Assembly (NCBI GenBank): GCA_041392665.1
Contig: JAWKLQ010000002.1
Location: 1-64,000, forward strand
Length of the DNA stretch: 64,000 nucleotides
Reading direction: 5' to 3'
Source: Flavilitoribacter sp020436695
GTDB taxonomy: Bacteria > Bacteroidota > Bacteroidia > Chitinophagales > Saprospiraceae
This document shows positions 9,488-17,790 of this stretch, in pieces (positions within the stretch are counted from its first letter, which is position 1; each line of letters begins with the position of its first letter). The notes below the pieces were generated by a model, which was not told the origin of the DNA, did not search any database, and was given only the letters and a program-made list of their open reading frames with translations. Position numbers and translations under genes: made by a program.

Positions 9488-10984
9488 CTATTCAATAGCG
9501 ATCATTTTACGGGTTGCTACCAATCTTCCGTCCAACAATAGGGTGTAATAATAAACACCATGGCTCAATTGATCGCCGGTGAGGGTAAAACGCCCCTCTC
9601 CTCTCCCATTCACATCAAAAGTCTGAATGATCCGGCCACTAGCATCCGTGAGCTGTAGTTGTGCCTTCTGCACCTGTTCCGGTATGAAGTAAGGAATGAT
9701 GGTACTATTTTGGAAAGGGTTGGGCTGGTTCTGTAGCAGACTGCCGGCGGGAATTGTACCGGTATCTTGTTGGTCATCACCAGCGGCTTGTCCGGTAATC
9801 TCCCGAACAATAGCTTCCAGCCGATCCAGCCGATCTTCCAATTCACGGATCCGTTCTTCTTTGGCTTCAATGATCGTCTGCTGCTCCTGCATAGCCTGGG
9901 TGAGAATGGGCACCATGCTGATATAGTCTACCCCCAGATAATCGATTTTTTCGGTGGTGATGCTACCATCCTCCTCTTCGTACGGGACCGCATTGAGACT
10001 TTCGTGTACCAATTCCGGAAAGACCTCCTGTAGTTCCTGGGCAATAAAGCCGAACTGACGGCCTTCCGCCAGGTTCATTCTTTTGTACTTATCGCGTTTC
10101 ATTTCATAGGTACGGGGGGCTAACTTCATGATCCGGTCGAGCGCCCGGAAAGCCGATATGTTCCGTTTGAACTTTCGGTCGGAAACATTAGTCAAAGTGG
10201 CGGTATAGGCCAAGTTGCCATTAGCGTAAACCCCATAGTGAGAAGCAGTTGCATCCGTACTGCCGAAAACGCCGTAATTCGCTTGCGAACTACCCCCGGC
10301 AAATGCAAAGATCCCATACCGGCCGGTAGCGGGATTAGCGCCGACACTTGAGGAATAAATGCCGTAGGCACCAAAGGTCTCCGTCGGTGACTGATGACGA
10401 ACACGCAGGGCAGCCTCTTTCTCGCCGGTCTCCGATACATACATGCGCGAATCTGCGTAAACTTCTTCGGTGCCGATGCTTAGTGAACCGGAAATAGGGT
10501 CGGCACTGAAGTAATGATGGCGAAGGGTTGGGTCTCCACCCTTAGTCCGCTCGGAAGAAAGGGAAAACAGGGAAGTAACAGGATCATTAGGATCGTAGGC
10601 CCCAATATCGGTAGGACCGAAATACCAGGTTTCATTATTGACCTGGGAAGGCTGGGATCCGCTGTAGATCAAACGCCGGGCATTGAGACTCACTGCATGG
10701 GCATATCCGGTCAGGCTCTGGGAAAGATACACACTATTGGCGCTTAGGGTAGAGGACTGGCCCGATCCGGTATAGCTGAGGGCAAAGGCATCCATATTGC
10801 TGCGGAAATCATTGCTCCGTATTTTCAGGCCGGAGATACCGTAGGCAGCCAGATAATTGGGATTAGTAGCGCTGGTATATCCAAGTTCGGCAGTACCTAC
10901 TTTGCCGCTGAACTGTGCCGCCAACTCGTTGGCGTTATAGCATAGACAAAAGGTAAGGAGGAAGAGCAGGTAGAGATTTTTCAT
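9488..10984 (-). CDS. Secreted protein with S74 intramolecular chaperone domain and T9SS sorting domain
   Basis: A 498-aa protein. A signal peptide covers residues 1-23 ('MKNLYLLFLLTFCLCYNANELAAQ'). Residues about 30-260 are a beta-rich region with short Gly/Tyr 'YGIYSSS', 'YGIFAFAG' and 'YGVFGS' units, like tail-fibre stalk repeats. Residues about 265-350 are a peptidase S74 (tail-spike chaperone) domain: it begins 'NVSDRKFKRNI', the usual Ser-Asp self-cleavage site, and has 'FGFIAQELQEVFPELV'. A coiled coil follows ('EAKEERIRELEDRLDRLE'). Residues about 415-498 are a T9SS type A C-terminal domain: 'LLQNQPNPFQNSTIIPYF', 'HGVYYYTLLLDGRLVATRKM'. The protein should cross the outer membrane and sit on the surface or be released. 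The S74 domain normally helps trimerise a beta-helix and is then cut off. Transcribed alone. Confidence 0.9.
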   Translation of the reverse strand: MKNLYLLFLLTFCLCYNANELAAQFSGKVGTAELGYTSATNPNYLAAYGISGLKIRSNDFRSNMDAFALSYTGSGQSSTLSANSVYLSQSLTGYAHAVSLNARRLIYSGSQPSQVNNETWYFGPTDIGAYDPNDPVTSLFSLSSERTKGGDPTLRHHYFSADPISGSLSIGTEEVYADSRMYVSETGEKEAALRVRHQSPTETFGAYGIYSSSVGANPATGRYGIFAFAGGSSQANYGVFGSTDATASHYGVYANGNLAYTATLTNVSDRKFKRNISAFRALDRIMKLAPRTYEMKRDKYKRMNLAEGRQFGFIAQELQEVFPELVHESLNAVPYEEEDGSITTEKIDYLGVDYISMVPILTQAMQEQQTIIEAKEERIRELEDRLDRLEAIVREITGQAAGDDQQDTGTIPAGSLLQNQPNPFQNSTIIPYFIPEQVQKAQLQLTDASGRIIQTFDVNGRGEGRFTLTGDQLSHGVYYYTLLLDGRLVATRKMIAIE

Positions 10985-11490
10985 GATAATGGGTCTGGTT
11001 TAGGTATTAATTTCGGGTTTCAGGTCCCGGCACATGATATAGCGGTCGCCTTTTCCGCTCAAATGTAGTGATCAGGCGACGAGTATACATCCCCGTTAGC
11101 GGGCCATTATGAAGCAAATGTAGGTGGATTAGGTTGATAGGGAAAGTAGGCTTGCGTCAACCAGCCGGTATGCTGAGTGAAAGAGCCGATCCTTTGATTA
11201 GAGAGATGGGAAGAATGAAATTTCAATTATTCAGATCATCTCTAAAATTTCTTTCGGAGAAAAAGATAACCTGAAACGCCGACAGCAGGTCGGAGCATAT
11301 GGGTGCTCTACTGATAAAATACTAAGCGAAGAGCCTATCCAGCAACTGTTTTCAAGGTCAAAAATGGCTAAATCAAGGTTCTATCAAAGTCATTTTCGAG
11401 CTTCGCAGCAGCGCTATTAGGGGAGGAAATGATGAAATGAGGTTCCACAAATAGACATTCCCAGACCAACGGATGGTTTTTAGGTGGGCT
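10985..11490. other. 506-bp stretch without a recognisable gene
   Basis: This lies between the start of the S74 gene and the end of the HEXXH gene, both on the minus strand. I see no ORF with family features, no tRNA and no clear repeat. It should contain the promoter of the S74 gene (near 11000-11100) and the 3' end of the RiPP-like operon. Confidence 0.5.
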
Positions 11491-12357
11491 CTAAACGTTA
11501 CTTACTTTCAAAACCTCGAATTGTTGAACCCTTTCCACTATCTCGTTGTACCAATCCAGTAGACTGGTGAAAAATTTTTCGCCCGCTTTATCAACTATTG
11601 CATGTTCACTAATCAGCTTAATGCCGTCGTATAGTCTGGGCAGGTTTTTGTAAAGATAGTGGGCATACAGATCAATAACCACCTTTTCTTTCCCGGCGGT
11701 TAATGCATCTTGGACCCAATGGACATTTAACTCAGTGATGTAGATCCAGGAATATGTAGCATGTACAATTGCGGTCATCGGACGAAGTTTATCTTTCCTG
11801 ACCGGACTTTCAAACAGTTCATCCGGTGAATTACAAACCAATATATTTGCCTGCTCAACCTGAAAGCCCAGTGCCCGCAGCTTCTGGTGTGCAAGCTCAT
11901 GAACAAAGGCCTGTGCAGTTCCAATCGGATCATAAGTAGTAACATACATCGACCCGAACCGACGCCCTTCCGAATGCGAGGAAGACCCAAGAACCAAAGG
12001 GGTATTGGAATGTTCTAAATTGGGGAAGGCCTCGGTGGAAACTTTCACTTTGGTCATGGGATAGATCGTATCCATTAAGCGAACAAACTGATTGAAACCT
12101 TCCGGCCAGATCCTTAACAGATCAGCAGCAATGTCAAAATTCGGATGTTCCAGATCTCCCTGCTCTGCCCATTCATCTACTTCGGTATTTTTTTCCCAGT
12201 GACGAATAGCGATCCGATCTTCAAATATTGTTTTATAGCCATCGGTAGTTTTACGTCTAAATCCCTTTTCTTCTGCAAACTGAAGAACGATCTGCGAATC
12301 ATAGCCGTCATTTTGCGGTCTGGCCATTCTTGACCAATCAATCAGAAAATCATTCAT
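11491..12357 (-). CDS. HEXXH-motif protein of the radical-SAM peptide type
   Basis: A 288-aa cytoplasmic protein. Residues 153-157 are HELAH in 'AQAFVHELAHQKLRALGF'. About 35 residues later comes 'SPVRKDKLRPMTAIVHATYS'. This layout (HExxH-x-KL, then a P-x-R-x-x-x-RP block and a downstream aromatic helix) resembles the HEXXH domain found near or fused to SPASM radical SAM enzymes in RiPP clusters such as FxsB systems. The HExxH could bind metal and act as protease or hydroxylase; the true chemistry is not known to me. It is the last gene of a tight minus-strand run and starts 15 bases after the Cys-motif gene's stop. Placement in the cluster supports a maturation role. Confidence 0.78.
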   Translation of the reverse strand: MNDFLIDWSRMARPQNDGYDSQIVLQFAEEKGFRRKTTDGYKTIFEDRIAIRHWEKNTEVDEWAEQGDLEHPNFDIAADLLRIWPEGFNQFVRLMDTIYPMTKVKVSTEAFPNLEHSNTPLVLGSSSHSEGRRFGSMYVTTYDPIGTAQAFVHELAHQKLRALGFQVEQANILVCNSPDELFESPVRKDKLRPMTAIVHATYSWIYITELNVHWVQDALTAGKEKVVIDLYAHYLYKNLPRLYDGIKLISEHAIVDKAGEKFFTSLLDWYNEIVERVQQFEVLKVSNV

Positions 12358-12372
12358 GTGACAGGTGAATTT

Positions 12373-13107
12373 TCAGGTATAATTAGTTAAGTCGAGTGGG
12401 ATCTTAAACCCTATAAGTTTCTCACTCAGATCGACAATCGGTTCGGAAGTATCGATCAATTGCCAGTAGTTTTCTTTGCCTTTTTTCAGCAACCACCTTT
12501 TAACTACTTCGACATTAAGCACTCCTATCTTATGAGCGACCAATAACCTTCTAAAGATCTCATTCTGAGCTTTTTCGCAACTAAAAGAACAAGGGGCAAA
12601 TCCAAGTATTATTTCTTCATGGGTGATCACCTTACTTTTTACATCGCGCCAGAAATCATTCCTGTCAGAGGGTTGCTTTACCTTAGCAACATAATGGTCG
12701 ACACAGCAATCCGGATAGGCAAGCTCCATACCAAGATATCGGGCCCAATGCTCAAATCCCCTGGGTTGCAATAGCTGGTGTTGCAGCACTAATCTCTCCA
12801 AATGCGCTCTTTGTCTCGCAAAGATCAAGACGGGCACATGCGTCTGTCGTATGGCCGCATTTTGGTATTCATCTGGATGCCCAATATTCCCGTTTAGATC
12901 CGAAATGTGATAACCAAACGCCATAGAGCAAGCCACAAGCTTTCTAAAGATCGAGGGTTCCAGAGCAGATTGTTTAATGTTCAGGCACGCCAGAGGGTGT
13001 CTCAGTATAACGGCCGCCAGGTCTAAGAGATCGATTTTTGGTTCTTCCAGGTAGGGGTAAAAAGTCAGCAATAGCGTTTCCAGCCTGGAGGAGATGTGCC
13101 TTACCAT
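12373..13107 (-). CDS. Cys-motif protein in RiPP-like cluster (DUF483-like)
   Basis: A 244-aa cytoplasmic protein. The key region is 'MELAYPDCCVDHYVAK' at about residues 130-145, followed some 40 residues later by 'FAPCSFSCEKAQNEIFRRLL'. The CC...C-x3-C arrangement with flanking acidic and aromatic residues recalls DUF483-like proteins found in natural-product clusters, and could bind a metal or Fe-S centre. The first 120 residues are helical and unrecognised. It sits 30 bases after the B12 radical SAM gene and 15 bases before the HEXXH gene, so it is co-transcribed. The family match is from memory of the motif, so the name is tentative. Confidence 0.65.
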   Translation of the reverse strand: MVRHISSRLETLLLTFYPYLEEPKIDLLDLAAVILRHPLACLNIKQSALEPSIFRKLVACSMAFGYHISDLNGNIGHPDEYQNAAIRQTHVPVLIFARQRAHLERLVLQHQLLQPRGFEHWARYLGMELAYPDCCVDHYVAKVKQPSDRNDFWRDVKSKVITHEEIILGFAPCSFSCEKAQNEIFRRLLVAHKIGVLNVEVVKRWLLKKGKENYWQLIDTSEPIVDLSEKLIGFKIPLDLTNYT

Positions 13108-13137
13108 ATATCGTTGATTGATGCCTACCGTTCTTTC

Positions 13138-15204
13138 CTAGAGCAAAGATTCCAACTCCACTTTATCGTAAGTGGATCCATGAGGGACCGTTGGAATAAG
13201 CATTTTCTGGGAGATCATGAGGGCAAGCCGGGTTATCATCGTTCTTCTTTCATCCGTTGAGAGTTCGGTGTGATCAAGTATCCGCCTCAGAGAGATATTT
13301 CCGGTACACTGTTCCAGAACAACTGCCATATATCGCTCCAAAGGAGTGTAGACGATCCTGCCCCGACCAATTCTGGAGAACAGATAGGGTATGGGCAGAG
13401 GCAATCTGTCGGGTAAAGCCTGATCTTTCTGTAGTCCGGGAAGTAGCTCATCCAGATCTATCGGGAAATAATTGATCTTCAGTAAAGGATTTAAGCGCAT
13501 TTTCGATTCCAGGTCGAAGACAGGAGAATATTCCCTTTCTGTACGTTGATAGTCTTCTCTTAAAAGTGTAAGGACCTCCTGGTCAAAATTAATAGCACAC
13601 TCAATAATATAGAGGCTGTCGGGGAATTCCCTGGAGAAATAGGCTTTCGTAAATTGTTCAAATTGGACACAAAATACATCTCCCCGGTAAAATTCTTCCA
13701 ACAGGTAATTGGGAGTATCAATATGCTCACAGGCCCAATCGGCCCAACGGAAGGCAAAAGCAGTGAATTCCCCGGCAATCTTTTGGATAGCCAGGCATGT
13801 ATACTTATGGTAGGAAGTTCCAAAAAAAGTTAGCTGGGCCACATGGTATAAAGTCTCCCGTGCGAAAAGATCATTGGGCACATAAAAGTGCTGAGTGAAG
13901 AGTTCCTTATTTCCACTGATGAAAGTTCTTTCCTGGTCGGTCATTTCACTGCCTCCAGTAGTAGCGATGTTGGAGCAGAGATCCGAATACACTAAAGCAT
14001 CTGCGTTTAATATGGACAGTGGTGTACCGGGTAAGGGCACCAGCAAATGGATCTGACTCTTCACATTTGGTATGCGAATAGCGTTTATGGCCAACTCAAT
14101 CGAATCCCGGATGTCTTCATAGGTCTCCTCCGGATATCCAATGATTATCGATGCGGTCGACTCTATGGAATGTGCGGCACACTCTTCTAAAACCGGCAGT
14201 ACCTTGTGAACACTTAGTTTTTTCTTAATGGTTTTCTGGATGCTGGCCGATCCGGATTCTACGCCAAAAAACAGATTTGTGCACCCGGATTTTGCCATGA
14301 TCTCCGTAAGATCATCTTTCATTGAATCGATACGCGCACTGGCAGTCCACTCAAATGATTCGAATTTTATCTCTTCCTGAAACGTAGTACAGATCTGTCT
14401 AACGAGTTTTGGATTAGTGGTAAACAGGTCGTGGGTCAACGAGAATTGTGTAGTACCGTATTCCTGGTGCAGGAAGTCTATTTCCTCGACCAGTCTCAAA
14501 CCTGATTTCATGCGGAACCGGCGACTAAAAAATTCGTTGGTAGAACAAAACGTACACCCGAAGGGACAACCGCGACCGGCATCAATAGCAATGCCTCCTG
14601 CATAGGAAGATCTCGGATAAAGATCGTAGGCCGGCATAGGCAACTTATCGAGGTCCTCGATGACCGGACTTGATTCGTTGGTGACGATCTCTTGCGTCCC
14701 GCGTCTCCACACCAAACCCCTAACCCGTTCAAAATTGCGGGAACCAAAAACCTCATTCACCAACTCCAAAATAGAAAAATCAGCTTCTCCCTTTAGTATA
14801 GCATCTAATTGCGGGACTATTTCCAAGGTCTGTTTTGCGGTGGCGGTAGCCTGCGGTCCTCCCATAAATACAAAGGCCTCGGGTGCTAATTTTTTGAGCT
14901 GCTGAATAAGTCGCAACGTAATTCTGTAAGAACTACAAATTGACCCTAAGCCGATCACCCGATTCCCTTTTCCCACAATCTGTTGTGCGGCATACTGAAT
15001 AAAAGCCTCCTGATCCAGGAGGATCGAATTACTTTGAAATTTGGGGCTAAATTCGTTCAAATTGACAAAATCAACTTCACAGCCATGAAGCCTTAGGGAG
15101 GCGGCTATACACAGCGGGCCTAACTGGATCCTTTCTCTTGGATCCTCTGCTTCCTCCTCCGGCACAATCAGAGCCGTTGATATGGTAACTCGCTTTAATT
15201 TCAT
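13138..15204 (-). CDS. B12-binding-domain radical SAM enzyme
   Basis: A 688-aa enzyme. Residues about 20-190 are a cobalamin-binding-like Rossmann domain: 'LGPLCIAASLRLHGCEVDFV', 'VIGLGSICSSYRITLRLIQQ', 'FVFMGGPQAT' and 'ILKGEADFSILEL'. The classic DxHxxG His loop is not obvious. Residues about 205-400 are the radical SAM barrel, with the Fe-S motif CPFGCTFC (Cys213, 217, 220) and 'IIIGYPEETYEDIRDSIE'. Residues 400-688 are an additional region ending in a helical winged-helix-like part. Family members carry out methylations or other difficult C-H chemistry on peptides and small molecules. It starts 46 bases after the SPASM gene's stop and is probably a second modifying enzyme acting on the same precursor (inference). 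Confidence 0.88.
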   Translation of the reverse strand: MKLKRVTISTALIVPEEEAEDPRERIQLGPLCIAASLRLHGCEVDFVNLNEFSPKFQSNSILLDQEAFIQYAAQQIVGKGNRVIGLGSICSSYRITLRLIQQLKKLAPEAFVFMGGPQATATAKQTLEIVPQLDAILKGEADFSILELVNEVFGSRNFERVRGLVWRRGTQEIVTNESSPVIEDLDKLPMPAYDLYPRSSYAGGIAIDAGRGCPFGCTFCSTNEFFSRRFRMKSGLRLVEEIDFLHQEYGTTQFSLTHDLFTTNPKLVRQICTTFQEEIKFESFEWTASARIDSMKDDLTEIMAKSGCTNLFFGVESGSASIQKTIKKKLSVHKVLPVLEECAAHSIESTASIIIGYPEETYEDIRDSIELAINAIRIPNVKSQIHLLVPLPGTPLSILNADALVYSDLCSNIATTGGSEMTDQERTFISGNKELFTQHFYVPNDLFARETLYHVAQLTFFGTSYHKYTCLAIQKIAGEFTAFAFRWADWACEHIDTPNYLLEEFYRGDVFCVQFEQFTKAYFSREFPDSLYIIECAINFDQEVLTLLREDYQRTEREYSPVFDLESKMRLNPLLKINYFPIDLDELLPGLQKDQALPDRLPLPIPYLFSRIGRGRIVYTPLERYMAVVLEQCTGNISLRRILDHTELSTDERRTMITRLALMISQKMLIPTVPHGSTYDKVELESLL

Positions 15205-15250
15205 AAAGCATACTTTTGAAATATGGCAAACAGGAATTCCGTAGTGATCA

Positions 15251-16867
15251 TTAACCGGATACCGGGCTCGCTACTGTTTCTTCAAATGGAATACCAACCA
15301 AGGTACTATCCGATAGAAAGTGCCTGGCAATAAATTCAGCGTCATCCAGTAATTTCTCGAATAAAAAAGGATAGATGCCTTTATAGAACTGGCAAATGCC
15401 AGACTCACGATCCAGGGTGTGATAAGCCTCAAAGGTTTCCAACGAGCAACCTCCCCGGCAGGCATTTCTCCAGGTACAATCCTTGCACATAGGGATTCTG
15501 TTGACATTTCTCTCGTCAATTCCCCTGACCAAATCGTTCTGCTTATACAGTTCATTGACCGGTGTTTCATGCACATCAGCGATATTACCCAATCGAGTTA
15601 AAGGATTGTGCTTAAACCTAGGGCAAGGAAATATATCTCCATTAGGATCAAAGACCAGGAATTCGGATCCGGCCCGGCAAGTAGTGCGCGTACAGCGATA
15701 TTGGCTGGTCTTTGATAAGATATTCAGGAAAAATACACTGAGATTGCTTTCAGTTACTGCTCCATCATGGTCCTTTATCCAGGCATAAACCTCCTTTAGG
15801 AATTTCAAATAATCATGACCATCTATCCCAATGTCGCCCCAAACTTCCCTTGAATACCCCTGAGGAGTACAATGGTTGAGCTTTACAGATCTCACGCCCA
15901 ACGCTTTATAATGATCCATGATCTCTCTGGCATAATCCACTGAATGGGCTGTTATAACACCGATCATACCAAAAGGCATTTTCTTTTTTTGGAGCAACTC
16001 AATGGCTTCGATCACTTTATGGTAGGTTCCTTTTCCATTCCATCCGATCCGCTGTTTATCATGGATCCATTGTGGCCCATCCAGTGTTAAACTCAAGTGG
16101 ATCTGATTCTCTTCGCAATAGGTCAGTATTTTCTCATTCAGGAGCATAGCGTTGGTTTGCGCTGTTAAAAGGATCTCCTTATTCCCTTTGTGCGCTTTCA
16201 GGTATTCGACACAGAATTGAAACGTGGGGAAATTCAGGAAAACCTCTCCCCCCGAAAATTCGATCATTAGTCGATTTGTGGGCAGTTGCAGAACTTTATC
16301 CAGAATAGCTTTAGCAGTATCTTCCTTCATCATTTTTTTCCGATTGTCCACCTCTGCGAAACAATAGGAACACCTGATATTGCATTTCTCTGTCAACAGG
16401 AACTCAATAAGGTAGGTATGATGATACAATACACCTTCATCGAATATATAATTGCCGACATAGGCCTCATTATTCAACAGGATAAGCCCTCTGGCGTACA
16501 GGGAGATCAGTATTCCCTCCAAAGCAGGATGATAGCTAACCGGAACCCGATCAAACAGATCATCAATGAAAACTTCTTCTTTGGTGTGAATGGGCAAATA
16601 GGCCAGTTCTTCGGCCTCAAGGACCGCCCACGCCAGATTACTATTATTGAACAGACAGATCTTTCCGTCCTTTTCCAAGTGGTTTGAATAATTCCAACGC
16701 AATGATTTTGATCTAACCTTTATGTCCAGGAAGGATGGGAACGGATTTAGTACTCTGTGAATGGTATCAAAATTATCTCGATTATATTTGATAAAATACA
16801 TAAGGGAGGTAATTGATTTTGGGCACACAACCCCCGTGTCGACCAACAATTTGCCGGTCAATTCCAA
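15251..16867 (-). CDS. Radical SAM/SPASM peptide maturase
   Basis: A 538-aa enzyme. Residues 1-150 form an N-terminal domain of the kind that holds the precursor's leader. The radical SAM Fe-S motif is CNIRCSYC (Cys162, 166, 169), followed by 'IEFSGGEVFLNF' and 'LSLTLDGPQWIHD'. Residues about 395-495 are a SPASM domain with Cys397, 415, 461, 464, 470, 474 and 492, enough for two auxiliary Fe-S clusters ('CKDCTWRNACRGGCSLE'). Relatives form thioether or C-C crosslinks in RiPP precursors. The only upstream start in this frame is TTG at 16867; the first ATG is at 16801 (residue 23), so the start is uncertain. The precursor gene lies about 226 bp upstream on the same strand. Confidence 0.92.
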   Translation of the reverse strand: MELTGKLLVDTGVVCPKSITSLMYFIKYNRDNFDTIHRVLNPFPSFLDIKVRSKSLRWNYSNHLEKDGKICLFNNSNLAWAVLEAEELAYLPIHTKEEVFIDDLFDRVPVSYHPALEGILISLYARGLILLNNEAYVGNYIFDEGVLYHHTYLIEFLLTEKCNIRCSYCFAEVDNRKKMMKEDTAKAILDKVLQLPTNRLMIEFSGGEVFLNFPTFQFCVEYLKAHKGNKEILLTAQTNAMLLNEKILTYCEENQIHLSLTLDGPQWIHDKQRIGWNGKGTYHKVIEAIELLQKKKMPFGMIGVITAHSVDYAREIMDHYKALGVRSVKLNHCTPQGYSREVWGDIGIDGHDYLKFLKEVYAWIKDHDGAVTESNLSVFFLNILSKTSQYRCTRTTCRAGSEFLVFDPNGDIFPCPRFKHNPLTRLGNIADVHETPVNELYKQNDLVRGIDERNVNRIPMCKDCTWRNACRGGCSLETFEAYHTLDRESGICQFYKGIYPFLFEKLLDDAEFIARHFLSDSTLVGIPFEETVASPVSG

Positions 16868-17093
16868 AATGACAGCGGTATTCCGTATCGTTTAATTTCT
16901 CCAAAAGCAAAGGTTGAATTTTGCGCAGAAGAAACAATTGCAGGAATGCAACAGCTACTTCTGCGCGGCATCGTCGTAGTGCAATGCAAACGAGATGATA
17001 CTCTAACCTTTTGTGCTCAGAGACAAAATCAGTTGGAGGTTGAAAATTGGTTACATGCGGGCAGGCTTGTCCGTAGAGGACTGATTCTCGCTG

Positions 17094-17464
17094 TTACCGT
17101 TGACTTTTAAAAGGAGTCTTGATAAAGAGCGCATCAAAGCGCGCAACATTACCAACGCTTACATCTCCATGTCCGTCACCATGTACATCCCCATGGGTAG
17201 CGGCTAAGTCTCCGGGACGCTTTCCACCAGGTGCAAAAATAGCACGAGTGAATTTAGCATCGGCTCCTGGCCTTCTTCACGAGCGACTAACATCTCTTTT
17301 ACAAATTGTTGAGCTGCTTTTAAGTCCGCTCCGCTCAGAAAAAGCCCTTTTCTCTTAATGGCTCCATCCGGATCAGTAATAAGTTCATCGGCAAAACTCG
17401 GATCATCCAAGGCGTGACCCAGAACACTGAACAGTTTTTGTTCAAATTGGTGAGATAAAGACAT
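17094..17464 (-). CDS. Probable RiPP precursor; leader and HGD-rich core in different frames
   Basis: The leader frame starts at ATG 17464 and gives 'FEQKLFSVLGHALDDPSFAD', 'ELITDPDGAIKRKG' and so on. This helical 'DPxF...L..DP..A....G' shape is seen in nitrile-hydratase-like or Nif11-like RiPP leaders. That frame stops at 17204 after 86 aa with an unremarkable tail. The -1 frame is open from a TGA near 17280 to TAA at 17094 and reads 'DAKFTRAIFAPGGKRPGDLA', then 'ATHGDVHGDGHGDVSV' and 'GNVARFDALFIKTPFKSQR'. Joining the frames near 17262 (GAGCCGATG; one base missing) gives a protein of about 123 aa with a repeated HGD core. No -1 slippery heptamer is visible at the junction, so a deletion or a sequencing error is likelier than programmed frameshifting. 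It is first in line with the maturase genes. Confidence 0.7.
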
Positions 17465-17709
17465 AACTTTGAGATTTAGAGTTATAGTTAGAGGTTTAGG
17501 ATTGTATCACTGGGGATTTGATTATTAATGACTCCCCGTCTTCTACAAGTTAGATAATAATTTTGTAAATCGCAAGCAATCCAATCAAATTATTGGTAAT
17601 AATAAAATAGCACGCAATTAGTCCCTGTTGGATAATATACGGTCAATAACGGGAGAGGGCAATATTGCTGAAAAAATAATAAATGTTTGCCTGAGCTAAA
17701 TTCCGGATC

Positions 17710-17738
17710 GTCCGACCGGATTTTGCACCCGGTCGGAC
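17710..17738 (-). terminator. GC-rich hairpin downstream of the haloperoxidase gene
   Basis: GTCCGACCGG (17710-17719) and CCGGTCGGAC (17729-17738) form a perfect 10-bp stem with a 9-base loop, 52 bases past the haloperoxidase stop. It would separate that transcript from the RiPP precursor gene. A following U-run is weak. The rest of the 326-bp gap 17465-17790 is AT-rich and should contain the precursor promoter; I could not fix a -7/-33 pair. Confidence 0.6.
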
Positions 17739-17790
17739 GGGTCCTGATAAGAACCACAAAAGTCTGTGGTAAGGCAGCGATTTATGTCTT

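Noticed and set aside
17240..17280. Programmed -1 ribosomal frameshift in the precursor gene
   Set aside because: No slippery heptamer of the X-XXY-YYZ type and no clear downstream stem at the junction; a base deletion or read error is simpler.
17119..17358. Plus-strand 79-aa ORF over the RiPP precursor
   Set aside because: It lies antisense to the leader and core. The minus strand has a leader with family character and a repeat core, which the plus frame lacks.
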